The position numbers and the translations under genes were made by a program. The notes beneath the pieces were generated by a model, which saw only the letters and a list, made by a program, of their open reading frames with translations, had not been told where the DNA came from and made no database searches. Shown piece by piece: positions 15,106-23,318 of a stretch of DNA of 64,000 nt (its first letter is position 1; each line of letters opens with the position of its first letter). The DNA lies in NCBI GenBank assembly GCA_024762925.1, contig JANTGM010000016.1, positions 18,501 through 82,500 of the forward strand, read 5' to 3'. The stretch comes from Kofleriaceae bacterium. Its GTDB lineage: Bacteria > Myxococcota_A > Polyangia > Haliangiales > Haliangiaceae.

Positions 15106-17913
15106 CTAGCCCGATTTGTTTGAAGGTGGTAGCGGGCTTGGCGGTTCTGGCAAGCGAACGAGATACGCCAGAGATGTCACTCGATAGACGCTGTGCTCTT
15201 CGACCTTGAGGAGCGCCGGTGCTGAGCGTTTGGATCCCGATATGTCGAGTTGGCCAGACGCGAGGAAGAGAAATTTCGCGGTGTCTGCTGTTCTCGAAAA
15301 TTTGGGACTGGCCACTTCTCCAGCTTCGAGCTCGTCACAAGGCTCGGCGGTTGCCCACCAAGTGGACACGGCTTCATGGCTCATTTGTGAGTATCGCCAA
15401 TCATTGCGAACTAGGTTGTCGAAGCGGTGATGAGAGAACGCACTCCAAACGCTGCTTCGCAAGCTCGGCATATGATTCATGATGCGCTGAAAGTCGTCCT
15501 GATCGATTCTTCCAACGGCTAGGGTTGTGACGGCGCGGACGGTGGCGTTGCGGGACTCTCCTGTTAGCAGCGCCATTTCTCCAACAATGTCTCCACCGCC
15601 AAGCGTGTCTAAGAGAATTTCTTTGCCGCGACTCTGTTTGAAAACGGCGGCAGCTCCTCGGGCGATTACGTACATGCAGTCGCTCGACTCGCCGTCGCGC
15701 ATGAGTATCTCTCCTGGTGAATAGAACATTTCCTTGGTGGCACGAGCCAGCTCGCCTAGCGCCTCTTCGTCCAGGTTTTGAAAGAGTGGCATTGAACGCA
15801 CAATGTTTGCGGTCTCGGGAAGCGAGTGGCGATGCGGTGCGTACATGAGCTCGCGCATTCTACGTTCGATGTCGCAAATGGCTCGCTCTGCTGCCTCAGC
15901 CTCAATGGCGCCAGCCTCACGCTGTGCCTGATAGCTCGATAGTTCGAGATTGAGTCGAATGCGGTGTGCAAGTCGCAGTTCAATTGCTCGGGCAACCTCG
16001 GGGAGCGAGGCTCGCAGGTCTTCGAGTTGTTCTTTTGCCTGCCACTGGAACCGCAAATACGTGTCTCGAATTCTGTCATCCCAGCCGTCACATCCTTTGT
16101 GGAGCTGGTCCATCCTCGCGATCACGCGTTTTGCTGCGAGCATTTGTGCCCGAGCCAGATCGTAGGTGAGAGTGAGCCTCTCAAATTGCCATCTCGGAAA
16201 GAACGTCCGAGTTGCGAAGCGCCTCGCCATGCGTTCTCGGAGCCCTACGCGACCCAAGACCCGACTTCGCGGTGCCTGCTTACCCGAGGCAAGGTCGTCG
16301 AAATGCAGTGCTACAGCGTGATCGAGAATTCGCGTGCCTTCGCGTGAGAGCACGCCGCTTGCAAAGGCGTTCCAGTAGGCTCGACGCTCGATACGACATG
16401 CTTGGTTCCACTCGGTGCGTAGCTTGTCCGCGCCCGATGCTTCCGCAACCGTTTGAAGTTCTGCGAGCCTTGATTCTTCTACCGCGGTCTTGTCTTGATC
16501 GAGTTCCTCGTGCACATCCTGCCAAGGCACCATCGCAAGGTCGGGCTGCTGAGCGAGGTCGCGCAGGCGGGATTCAACGGCCGCAAGCAGGCTTCCTCTA
16601 ACTTCGAGCGCCAATGCTCGCTCTGCGGAAGACTGCGAAGCCAGGCCGAGCTTGCGGAGTAGCCATGCCACCGTTGCGCCGTTGATGAGAATGGTCAAGA
16701 ACACAACGCCGGCGGTGACGAGCAAGACCTGTCGACGGAGAGCTTCAGGAAGGGCAGGGTGCTGGCTTACAATCAACGCCAAGGCGAGCGATACGGCGCC
16801 TCGCAAGCCTCCCCATGCCATCACGGTCGCTTCTCGAGCGCCGAGAGGCGTTGCGACGAGTGAGACCAGTGGGCGAAATGAGAAGATGACGGCAAATCGC
16901 AGCACGATCACTCCGCTATAGACACCTAAGATAATTTCGTAGTCTCCCATGTCAGCCTGCTGTTGCTGAGCGGCAATGACAAGTCCGACGAGAAAGAAGA
17001 TCAGGGTGTTCGCAATATGGGTGACCATGCCCCAGAACCGATGAAGGAAATGGCGTACCTCGGGACTAATGAGGGTGCGACCTGGGCCGCTGAGGTAGAG
17101 GCCAGTGGTCACGACAGCCATTACGCCCGAGACATGGAGAAGACCCTCTGCGATGAACATGGCTCCATAGGCGGCGACAAGCGTTAGAGAGATCTCGATG
17201 GTTGCGTCGTTGAAGGTTCGAGCGATCAGCGTCGACACCGTCCAGGCGATCGCCAAGCCAACCCCCACGCCACCACCGACAACCCACAAGAAGCCGAGCG
17301 CCTCGTGTCCAAAGTCGACCGTGTCGCCCGAGGTACTCGTGAGAACAGCCATGAGTGCGCCAAAGACGACGATGGCTGTGCCGTCATTCATGAGGGATTC
17401 CCCCTCGATGAGCATCCCGAGTCGTTTCGGACTCGTGGTCTCTCGCAAGATTGCGACCACCGCGACGGGATCTGTCGCGCTGATCAAGGCACCAAAGACC
17501 AATGCTGTTATCCACGACCAATCCCAGGCCAGACCGCTTACAAGGAGGGTCCAAGCTCCAACAAGAATGGTGCTTACAAGCAGGGCAGGGATTGCAAAGA
17601 TCAGAATTCCACCGAGCTCTTTTTGAAACGCGTGGGCATCTAAGTCAAAGGCGGACTCAAAAACGAGCGCTGGCAGGAAAACAAAGATGATCAAGTCGGG
17701 CGCTAGACTTGCACCCGATTGCAGTGCTGTAAGAACGCCGGCAGATGCATGCACACTTGGAGAGTGCAGTGCAGCGCCGATTGCGAGGCCGGCGAGCAAA
17801 ACGACTATGGTGTAGGGCAGCTTGAGCCAACGCCCGAAATAGCGGGCGAGTGCCCCGAGCCCCAACGCTACACAAACGAAGAGGACTGCGATAAACTCTG
17901 GCCCTGTCTTCAT
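15106..17913 (-). CDS. SOS1-like Na+/H+ antiporter (CPA1) with cytosolic cyclic-nucleotide-binding domain
   Basis: A 935-residue protein. The first ~430 residues form a 12-13-helix CPA1 antiporter with the ion-binding ATDPVAVVAIL and IEGESLMNDGTAIVVFG motifs. Then comes a ~280-residue cytosolic helical region, then a cyclic-nucleotide-binding domain (~720-830; MPLFQNLDEEALGELA, GEILMRDGESSDCMYVIA, GGGDIVGEMALLTGESRNATV). The C-terminal ~100 residues are variable. This order matches plant SOS1, which exports Na+ in exchange for H+ under salt stress. The DP motif has Asp, fitting Na+/H+ exchange. The upstream spacer carries a dispersed repeat. Confidence 0.93.
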   Translation of the reverse strand: MKTGPEFIAVLFVCVALGLGALARYFGRWLKLPYTIVVLLAGLAIGAALHSPSVHASAGVLTALQSGASLAPDLIIFVFLPALVFESAFDLDAHAFQKELGGILIFAIPALLVSTILVGAWTLLVSGLAWDWSWITALVFGALISATDPVAVVAILRETTSPKRLGMLIEGESLMNDGTAIVVFGALMAVLTSTSGDTVDFGHEALGFLWVVGGGVGVGLAIAWTVSTLIARTFNDATIEISLTLVAAYGAMFIAEGLLHVSGVMAVVTTGLYLSGPGRTLISPEVRHFLHRFWGMVTHIANTLIFFLVGLVIAAQQQQADMGDYEIILGVYSGVIVLRFAVIFSFRPLVSLVATPLGAREATVMAWGGLRGAVSLALALIVSQHPALPEALRRQVLLVTAGVVFLTILINGATVAWLLRKLGLASQSSAERALALEVRGSLLAAVESRLRDLAQQPDLAMVPWQDVHEELDQDKTAVEESRLAELQTVAEASGADKLRTEWNQACRIERRAYWNAFASGVLSREGTRILDHAVALHFDDLASGKQAPRSRVLGRVGLRERMARRFATRTFFPRWQFERLTLTYDLARAQMLAAKRVIARMDQLHKGCDGWDDRIRDTYLRFQWQAKEQLEDLRASLPEVARAIELRLAHRIRLNLELSSYQAQREAGAIEAEAAERAICDIERRMRELMYAPHRHSLPETANIVRSMPLFQNLDEEALGELARATKEMFYSPGEILMRDGESSDCMYVIARGAAAVFKQSRGKEILLDTLGGGDIVGEMALLTGESRNATVRAVTTLAVGRIDQDDFQRIMNHMPSLRSSVWSAFSHHRFDNLVRNDWRYSQMSHEAVSTWWATAEPCDELEAGEVASPKFSRTADTAKFLFLASGQLDISGSKRSAPALLKVEEHSVYRVTSLAYLVRLPEPPSPLPPSNKSG

Positions 17914-17919
17914 AGCCTA

Positions 17920-18040
17920 GTGCGTGATTCAAAGAGATTGAGCGTGCTCACTTGTCTTCTCGCCGCTGGACGTGTTGACGAGCTAACGCTCATCGTTGCT
18001 TGATCGGTCACTTGCCCCAGCACGCTCCCTTCGCGCGCCT
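17920..18040. repeat. Dispersed hairpin-containing repeat, copy A
   Basis: This ~120-bp stretch aligns with 63876-64000: both begin GTGCG[TC]GATTCA, share CTTCTCGCC and the GGTC[AG]CTTGCCCCAGCA block, and carry a central imperfect hairpin (here around 17974-17997). It occupies the spacer between the K+ channel stop and the antiporter start. Confidence 0.7.
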
Positions 18041-18094
18041 TGCCAGCGAACAAGGGTACTTCGCGATTCCATCTCAATCTCTCTGGATCCCGCA

Positions 18095-19180
18095 CTAGTC
18101 GGCTCTGCGAGCAACGCCCGCCTTCTCTTCGATCATAGTGCGAGCCTCTGGATTCCCCATGAAAATGAGCCCAGTGCCAGGAGGGAGGGGCGTCGTATCG
18201 GGTGGGTTGTAGCGCCAACTACCATCCGCTTGGCGCACTGCAATGACCATCAAGTCGAGGGTCTTTTCGTCTCGAATACTCGCTAGCGTCTGCTCCGCGA
18301 GGATGGCGCCAGGTGCGATTATCACTTCTTCGATTCGCAATTGGCCCCCTTCGCGCAACATGGAGTCAAGAAACGTAACCGCTGTGGGACGGACAAGTTC
18401 TGAGACTAAGCGCAGTCCGCCAATCTGATCGGGCGTGACAATGGCGTCAACGCCTGCCTTCTTGAGTTTTTGCACGTCCCTCTGGGCACTGCATCGCGAG
18501 ACGATTCGCAGCTCTGGTCGCAGGTTGCGGGCGGAAAAGGCGACGACCAGGTTGTCTTTGTCGCTGCTGATGCAGCTCACGAGACCACGTGCACGTTCAA
18601 GCCCCGCCTCGATGAGAGTTTCATCGTCGGTCGCATCACCGATGACCACAGGAATGTCCTTGCCCAGACGTTCCAGTAGGAACTCAACGCGTTCTTCGTC
18701 ACGTTCGATCAAGACAAAGTGTCGATTGGTTTGCAGAAGTTCCTGCAAGACGTAGTTGCCAGTCTTTCCTCCGCCACACACGACGAAGTGATTGCTGATG
18801 TTGCTAGTGATTCTTCGCATGCGCCGTCTCCAAAACAGTCGGTCCAATGTGCCTTCGACGGCGAACGCCGTGAGATTCGAAAAAAAGTACAAGAAGCTAC
18901 CTACTCCCAAGAGAAGCAGCGCGATGGTGAACACTTGCCCCCCAGGGTTGTGTCCCACTTCGATAGCCTCGGAGTAGCCGACGGTTGTGAGGGTAACCGT
19001 CGTCATGTAGAGGGCATCGAGCCAGGTTGCCTCGGAACCGCCCACGATCTTGTAGCCGATCGTGCCAGCAATGCCGGTAACCAACAATGCTCCAGAGGCT
19101 CGGAGAATCGAGCGCTGCGGCCCAACGCGTGTGAGGTTGCCTAGCATCGAGACGTCTATGGGCTGCATGCCTCGGACCAA
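18095..19180 (-). CDS. Potassium channel with RCK (TrkA-N/TrkA-C) domains
   Basis: A 361-residue Kch/MthK-type channel. Two membrane helices flank the pore, whose filter TTVGYSE is a K+ selectivity sequence (TVGYG variant with Ser). After the second helix there is a Rossmann RCK domain (VVCGGGKTGNYVLQELL, then VIGDATDDETLIEAGL) and a TrkA-C-like domain (~270-345; LREGGQLRIEEVIIAPG). RCK domains gate the pore by binding nucleotide or Ca2+. Start: GTG/ATG at 19180 or ATG 19168 are both possible. It is in the same direction as the antiporter, suggesting a cation homeostasis block. Confidence 0.92.
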   Translation of the reverse strand: MVRGMQPIDVSMLGNLTRVGPQRSILRASGALLVTGIAGTIGYKIVGGSEATWLDALYMTTVTLTTVGYSEAIEVGHNPGGQVFTIALLLLGVGSFLYFFSNLTAFAVEGTLDRLFWRRRMRRITSNISNHFVVCGGGKTGNYVLQELLQTNRHFVLIERDEERVEFLLERLGKDIPVVIGDATDDETLIEAGLERARGLVSCISSDKDNLVVAFSARNLRPELRIVSRCSAQRDVQKLKKAGVDAIVTPDQIGGLRLVSELVRPTAVTFLDSMLREGGQLRIEEVIIAPGAILAEQTLASIRDEKTLDLMVIAVRQADGSWRYNPPDTTPLPPGTGLIFMGNPEARTMIEEKAGVARRAD

Positions 19181-19506
19181 TGATCAGGGCACCAGCAAGC
19201 AGCGAATGCGCAATTCGAGCGCACCTGTTTGTCAGGCGGTCAAGCTAGGCGAACAATGTGCCGATTTGCAAAGCCGTGGAAGTAAGATAGCGGTGTGGCA
19301 AACAGGAGCCTCCTCGTGACGTAGTCTATCGAGACAATGTAAGCGTGGTTTTGGCGCGTTCAGATGCACTTGCCCAAACACCGGAGGGAGTGCGGCCGTG
19401 CGAGAAGCGTGAGCAGCGCATATGCGAGTGCTGCGGGCTGCGGGCTGCCCATAAACTCTCGAACTCCCGAACTCATGGAACTCCAGTTGTTTGATAGCAT
19501 GCGCAG
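19181..19506. other. 326-bp divergent intergenic region with short GGGCTGC iterations
   Basis: Upstream of the K+ channel (minus) and the membrane protein (plus). It contains three direct GGGCTGC units near 19436-19455 and CGAACT iterations just after. No convincing gene; a minus frame 19232-19513 has no recognisable features. Confidence 0.4.
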
Positions 19507-20157
19507 ATGCCATCTAAGAAATTGACCTTAGCTGCAAATGATAGTCGGCCTGTGGAAGTTCATTGGAAGGGGAACTTCAAGAACCTCCGCGTCACTGTTG
19601 ACGGTGCCGAAGTCATGACACTCGCCAACAAGGAGGAGCTTCAAGCAGGCAAGTCCGTGGTGCTCCCCAATGGCAAGACGCTGTCGGTAGGGTGGGCCGG
19701 CGCGTACTCGGGTGGGTTCTCGATCGACTTGGATGGTGTCGCGCTTCCTGGCAGTGGCAGTGACCCGGCCACGATGGTGAAGGCTGCTGCGCAACTGCTC
19801 GCCTTCGTCGCGGTACTCAACATTGTCCTTGGCGCAGCGGCGGAACTTGGTCCAGTAGAGTTCTTAGTGCGAATGGGCATCGGATGGGCGTCAGCAATCT
19901 CGGGAGGCCTATATGCGCTGCTTGCATACGGCACGTACAAGCGACACTTCATCGCCCTACTGCTCGGAGTTTGCCTTTTCGCACTGGATGGCATCTACGT
20001 CATCTATCTCTCATTCGAATATACAGGCCGAATTCCGACCGGTGGCATCATCTTTCGCGTGTTGCTCATGGTGCCAATGATTCGCGCACTCGGGCCGATT
20101 CGCTCGTTACGAAGAAGCGAGATGGACAAGCCAACGGCGCGCGTAGTTAACGAGTAG
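19507..20157 (+). CDS. Membrane protein with N-terminal beta domain
   Basis: A 216-residue protein of unknown function. Residues ~10-80 form a hydrophilic beta-rich domain (VEVHWKGNFKNLRVTVDG, LPNGKTLSVGW), which reads like a ligand- or membrane-facing beta-sandwich. Residues ~90-200 contain four hydrophobic segments (QLLAFVAVLNIVLGAAAEL, WASAISGGLYALLAYG, FIALLLGVCLFALDGIYVIY, GGIIFRVLLMVPMIRAL). It would sit in the inner membrane with the beta domain at the cytoplasmic N-terminus. I do not recognise a family with certainty. It stands alone between divergent and convergent neighbours. Confidence 0.8.
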   Translation: MPSKKLTLAANDSRPVEVHWKGNFKNLRVTVDGAEVMTLANKEELQAGKSVVLPNGKTLSVGWAGAYSGGFSIDLDGVALPGSGSDPATMVKAAAQLLAFVAVLNIVLGAAAELGPVEFLVRMGIGWASAISGGLYALLAYGTYKRHFIALLLGVCLFALDGIYVIYLSFEYTGRIPTGGIIFRVLLMVPMIRALGPIRSLRRSEMDKPTARVVNE

Positions 20158-20280
20158 CTACAAGCCAGCGAGGCCCAGGGCAGAAGCTCAAATCTCCAAC
20201 GACTGCGTCTTCGATGCTGAAGGCGTTTTGTAGCGAGATGACCAGATTGGGGAGGAGATTTCTCGATGAGGCAAATAGAC

Positions 20281-20700
20281 TTATTCGATGGAGATAAGCG
20301 AGACATCGAAGACGAGAGTGCCCGCGGGAAAGCCCTCTTCACCGCGATAGGCGAGAGGCTCTGGAATCCACAGCCGGTACTTGCTGCCGGTCTTCATGAG
20401 CAGTAGCGCTTCGGTCCACCCGGCGATCACTTCATTCACAACAAATTTTGCGGGTCTGCCTTTGGATACCGAGCTGTCAAACATCGTGCCGTCGACTGTC
20501 CATCCCGTGTAGTGCACGATCACTTTGTCGTCCGGACGAGGGGTGATGCCACCTCCCTTCTTTAGCGGCACGTACACCAGGCCACTGTTCGTCACGATAG
20601 CGGAGTCCGGTGGATCTGCAACGTCGGCAGGTGCTGGAATCTGTGCACGCGGTCCGCAGCCAGCAATTGCTAGGGCCAAGACGACGAGGAGGCTTCGCAT
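20281..20700 (-). CDS. FKBP-type peptidyl-prolyl isomerase lipoprotein
   Basis: A 139-residue protein with a type II signal (LLVVLALAIAGC, Cys at about 16), so it should be lipid-anchored in the periplasm or outer membrane. The mature part is one FKBP domain: VIVHYTGWTVDGTMFDSS, FVVNEVIAGWTEALLLMKTG, KYRLWIPEPLAYRG, ending LVFDVSLISIE. It catalyses cis-trans isomerisation at prolyl bonds during folding of secreted proteins. ATG 20700 is chosen because it gives a proper signal peptide; a longer frame to 20814 lacks one. It lies 20 bp downstream of another lipoprotein gene in the same direction. Confidence 0.93.
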   Translation of the reverse strand: MRSLLVVLALAIAGCGPRAQIPAPADVADPPDSAIVTNSGLVYVPLKKGGGITPRPDDKVIVHYTGWTVDGTMFDSSVSKGRPAKFVVNEVIAGWTEALLLMKTGSKYRLWIPEPLAYRGEEGFPAGTLVFDVSLISIE

Positions 20701-20719
20701 GGTCGCATCGTAGCACCGC

Positions 20720-21319
20720 TCACTCGCGCACAAAGAGACCGCGAAGATATGACTCGAGAGAGCCCATCCCGGCACGCTTGCCGATTTCCAATGCTTCTTC
20801 GGCGCTGAGCTCATCTACGAAGAATGCTACGAGCGCAAACATTGCTCCAACGCGCTCCCCATTGGCGCTGTGAATGATGGCGGGCTGCCCAAGCATTCCC
20901 AACGTCGAGGCAAACTGCCAAGCCATGGACTCATTGAGATCTTCGTTGCGTCGAACGGTGAATCGAATGTAGCGAACACCTATTGACGATGCGTATTGGG
21001 CAATCTCACGGATGCCTTCCTCGTCGTTGGCCATAAGGCTCATGGCAGATTCAAATCCTGCGGCAAAGGCGTCGTCAAACTGCGGCTTGCTAGGGAGGCC
21101 GCCAACGACGTAGCCATTGTGGAGTCGCCCATTGGGGATCACAATCGGTGGTTTTGGAAGTGGCTCAGGCTTTGGGACTGCCTCGGTGGACGGCTCGTCT
21201 ACCAATGAGGGTGGGCCGATTGGAGTGCTGGGGATGGGCGCTGGTTCTGGAGCTTTCGCTGATGAGCCACACCCGAGCGCAGTTGCGAGCACGAGGGCAA
21301 GTGTGCAAATCCAGCGCAT
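20720..21319 (-). CDS. Lipoprotein with degenerate DUF442-like phosphatase domain
   Basis: A 199-residue protein starting with a lipoprotein signal (LALVLATALGC, then SS). After a Pro-rich linker, residues ~65-195 follow the outline of the tyrosine-phosphatase-like DUF442/beta-lactamase-hydrolase-like family: NGYVVGGLPSKPQFDDAFAAG, then RYIRFTV, then PAIIHSANGERVGAM. In active members the loop is HCxxGxR; here it is HSANGER, so the nucleophilic Cys is Ser and the Arg is kept. It may be a binding pseudoenzyme. Family assignment is by eye. It is co-directional with the FKBP gene. Confidence 0.7.
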   Translation of the reverse strand: MRWICTLALVLATALGCGSSAKAPEPAPIPSTPIGPPSLVDEPSTEAVPKPEPLPKPPIVIPNGRLHNGYVVGGLPSKPQFDDAFAAGFESAMSLMANDEEGIREIAQYASSIGVRYIRFTVRRNEDLNESMAWQFASTLGMLGQPAIIHSANGERVGAMFALVAFFVDELSAEEALEIGKRAGMGSLESYLRGLFVRE

Positions 21320-21329
21320 GACCGGGGGC

Positions 21330-21358
21330 AGTCTACCAGCCCCTGCGTCTGGTAGACT
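21330..21358. promoter_or_regulatory. Perfect 10-bp inverted repeat between divergent genes
   Basis: AGTCTACCAG (21330-21339) and CTGGTAGACT (21349-21358) are exact complements around a 9-base spacer. It lies in the 50-bp gap between the lipoprotein start (21319, minus) and the TerB-like start (21370, plus), so it could be an operator for both. The right arm also contains TAGACT, a -10-like element for the plus-strand gene. Confidence 0.55.
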
Positions 21359-21369
21359 CGATTTTCACC

Positions 21370-21672
21370 ATGCACAAGAACCTTGCTATTTGTCACGTAA
21401 TCGCTTCCGTAGTTTCTGCCGACGGCATTATGGAAGAAGTCGAGCGCGCCTTCCTTGAAGAAGCAATGGGCGACTTTAGCCTCAGTGAGGAAGAGCGTGT
21501 CCTCGTTCGCGAATTCAAGAATGATGGGGCGGAAGAGGTGGTTCGCCAGATGCCACAAGAGGACAAAGAGCGACTTCGAGATGGGCTCGTTGCTGCGACA
21601 TTGGCGGATGGAAAAATCAGCCCCCACGAAACTGCCGTCGTTAAGCGAATCACAGAGCTGATGGGCCTGTAG
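21370..21672 (+). CDS. TerB-like protein
   Basis: A 100-residue, all-helical acidic protein. The pattern VIASVVSADGIMEEVERAFL and, near the end, VAATLADGKISPHETAVVKRI matches the two helical hairpins of TerB-like (tellurite resistance / DjlA N-terminal) domains, where the DG motifs bind metal ions. It has no signal peptide, so it acts in the cytoplasm. Its role is unknown; TerB-like domains often link membrane stress and metal sensing. It is divergent from the lipoprotein gene across a perfect inverted repeat. Confidence 0.82.
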   Translation: MHKNLAICHVIASVVSADGIMEEVERAFLEEAMGDFSLSEEERVLVREFKNDGAEEVVRQMPQEDKERLRDGLVAATLADGKISPHETAVVKRITELMGL

Positions 21673-21745
21673 CGCGCAAGCGGATCGTGATTCTATACCC
21701 TGCCCGAGTGCGGCACTCTCCGAGCGGCGTGCACCTTGTCGTCTC

Positions 21746-22588
21746 TTATTCGGCGGGGTCGAGTTGGGAGCGAAAGTGCTCGGACGTTCTAGCGAGCGTC
21801 TCCACATAGTCGCGAACTTGGTCTTGCGAGCTCTGTGGAAGCTCCGAGAAGTTCTCAATCTTGTTTGGTGGCACATGGCGAAAGGAAACGCTCACACGCC
21901 TGAGTTCGAAGTTTGCCACCTGGCAGCGCATCGCTGGCAATGCGCCCGTGCGGACCTGTGTAACTCGATGATACAGGCGGTCCTTAAACTCCGGGCCGCT
22001 AATGATTGAAATTGAGCGGTGGCGCATCCACAAACGCAGCTCAGGCTCAGGGGAACGGTTGGGATCGAGAAACTCGATGAGCGCAGGCTGCCCAATGTTG
22101 AACATGATGACCGGACCCGGTTCGTGATCTCGGTGCATGCGCAAGCGTGCGTAGTCTCGTGGGACGCCATTCCCAACTTCGCGACCGTAGTAGTTTATGA
22201 GCGCCGTGTTGGGCAGTATTTCAAGCCTGGTGTCGCTAGGTTCGCTGTGATATTGCGCCAGCCTAGGCTCTAGGCGACTAAGAATTGTTCTTGCAACACT
22301 CGGTATCGCTTCTGCCCGCATACACCGGTGTTCTGTGTGATCTGGCTCGGAATAGTACCCAAGGCAAGCAAACTGCCACGCTCCCAGCCAATACACGGGG
22401 CGTGTGAGACGTCGGTGGTGTTCTTGGTTGCGTTCCTTGCCTTGGTCTCGATAGCGCTGCTCCCAAAGGGGCTGCAAGCTCGCAAAATACTCAATGAGGG
22501 CATCACCCTCGTCCTTACTCATGAACTGCGGCGCGTAGGTAAATCCGCCAAGCTCAATGGCAGAGCGGCCGTCGGCGGGTTCAGACAT
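21746..22588 (-). CDS. AlkB-like 2-oxoglutarate/Fe(II) dioxygenase
   Basis: A 280-residue protein of the AlkB superfamily. The Fe-binding HxD is in RMHRDHEPG, the distal His in RLYHRVTQV, and 2-oxoglutarate-binding Arg residues in ELRRVSVSFRHV; NYYGREVGNGVPRDY is the usual NYY(x)DG...H approach strand. AlkB relatives demethylate alkylated DNA, RNA or protein. ATG 22588 overlaps the stop of the upstream hydrolase gene by 8 bp; a frame extending to 22699 lies inside that gene. Translational coupling implies a joint role. The substrate cannot be assigned. Confidence 0.85.
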   Translation of the reverse strand: MSEPADGRSAIELGGFTYAPQFMSKDEGDALIEYFASLQPLWEQRYRDQGKERNQEHHRRLTRPVYWLGAWQFACLGYYSEPDHTEHRCMRAEAIPSVARTILSRLEPRLAQYHSEPSDTRLEILPNTALINYYGREVGNGVPRDYARLRMHRDHEPGPVIMFNIGQPALIEFLDPNRSPEPELRLWMRHRSISIISGPEFKDRLYHRVTQVRTGALPAMRCQVANFELRRVSVSFRHVPPNKIENFSELPQSSQDQVRDYVETLARTSEHFRSQLDPAE

Positions 22589-23138
22589 GAGGTCTTGATA
22601 CCAAACCCTGGAGGAACGTTTGGATGGCGAGTGCAGCATCTTTTGCGTGGTTCTGCACACTGAGCCCGGGCTGGCGACTTCTCCAGCGATGGTTCGCATC
22701 TCGAAGCCACATCACCTCGATCTGTGAGGGCAGGGGGCCTACACCTCGCACTTGGGCTTGGCTCCCATGCGAGTCCCTTGTCCCTTGAATGAGCAGGGTC
22801 TTCACCACTACCGAACGAAGCGTGGCCAATCCATGTTGCTCCAGTGGCTGACCATGACGATGAAAGGGAAACGAGAGGCCGATGAGTCCCGCGACAGGAA
22901 CTCGCAGACTTGCCATCGCCGCAATGCGAGCTCCTAAGGAGAATCCACCGACGACCACATGACCGCTACCTTCCCCGAGCCTACGAACAACCTCCTCCAC
23001 CAACTCATCATCGTTGCAGTTCACACGGAGCTGCACGAACTCACAGTGAAGATGCCCTCGCAGATGCGGCACCAGCGCATCAAGCGGAGAGGCATGCAGA
23101 TCGCCAGGATGGGCGAAGAGGAATCGGGGAGTAGGCAC
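22581..23138 (-). CDS. KANL3/Tex30-like alpha/beta hydrolase
   Basis: A 185-residue compact alpha/beta hydrolase. Nucleophile elbow GGFSLGARIAA (Ser), Asp in LIQGTRDSHG and His in LRDANHRW form the expected triad order. The short length and the GG-F-S-x-G-A-R elbow resemble the Tex30/KANL3 and dienelactone-hydrolase-like families, which are mostly uncharacterised. It has no signal peptide. It overlaps the AlkB-like gene, and the two form an operon starting at 23138. Confidence 0.85.
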   Translation of the reverse strand: MPTPRFLFAHPGDLHASPLDALVPHLRGHLHCEFVQLRVNCNDDELVEEVVRRLGEGSGHVVVGGFSLGARIAAMASLRVPVAGLIGLSFPFHRHGQPLEQHGLATLRSVVVKTLLIQGTRDSHGSQAQVRGVGPLPSQIEVMWLRDANHRWRSRQPGLSVQNHAKDAALAIQTFLQGLVSRPHV

Positions 23139-23171
23139 GCCAGCTTCTGAGGGTAGCAGTGTGGGAGCGTC

Positions 23172-23203
23172 CTACGCTGTTGGAATCCGCCACAACAGTG
23201 TAG
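23172..23203. promoter_or_regulatory. 11-bp inverted repeat in a divergent intergenic region
   Basis: CTACGCTGTTG (23172-23182) and CAACAGTGTAG (23193-23203) pair along all 11 positions with one G-U, around a 10-base spacer. It lies between the hydrolase-AlkB operon (start 23138, minus) and the secreted protein gene (23319, plus). No T tract follows on either side, so an operator is more likely than a terminator. Confidence 0.5.
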
Positions 23204-23318
23204 CGGGCTCTTGATGTACCGATCTGTATGATTTCAGTTAGTTGCCTATTGGCATAGGGCCTGCTCTAGAGCGTGGCAAGACATCCATTCTCTCTCACCA
23301 GACCTAGGAACAAACACT

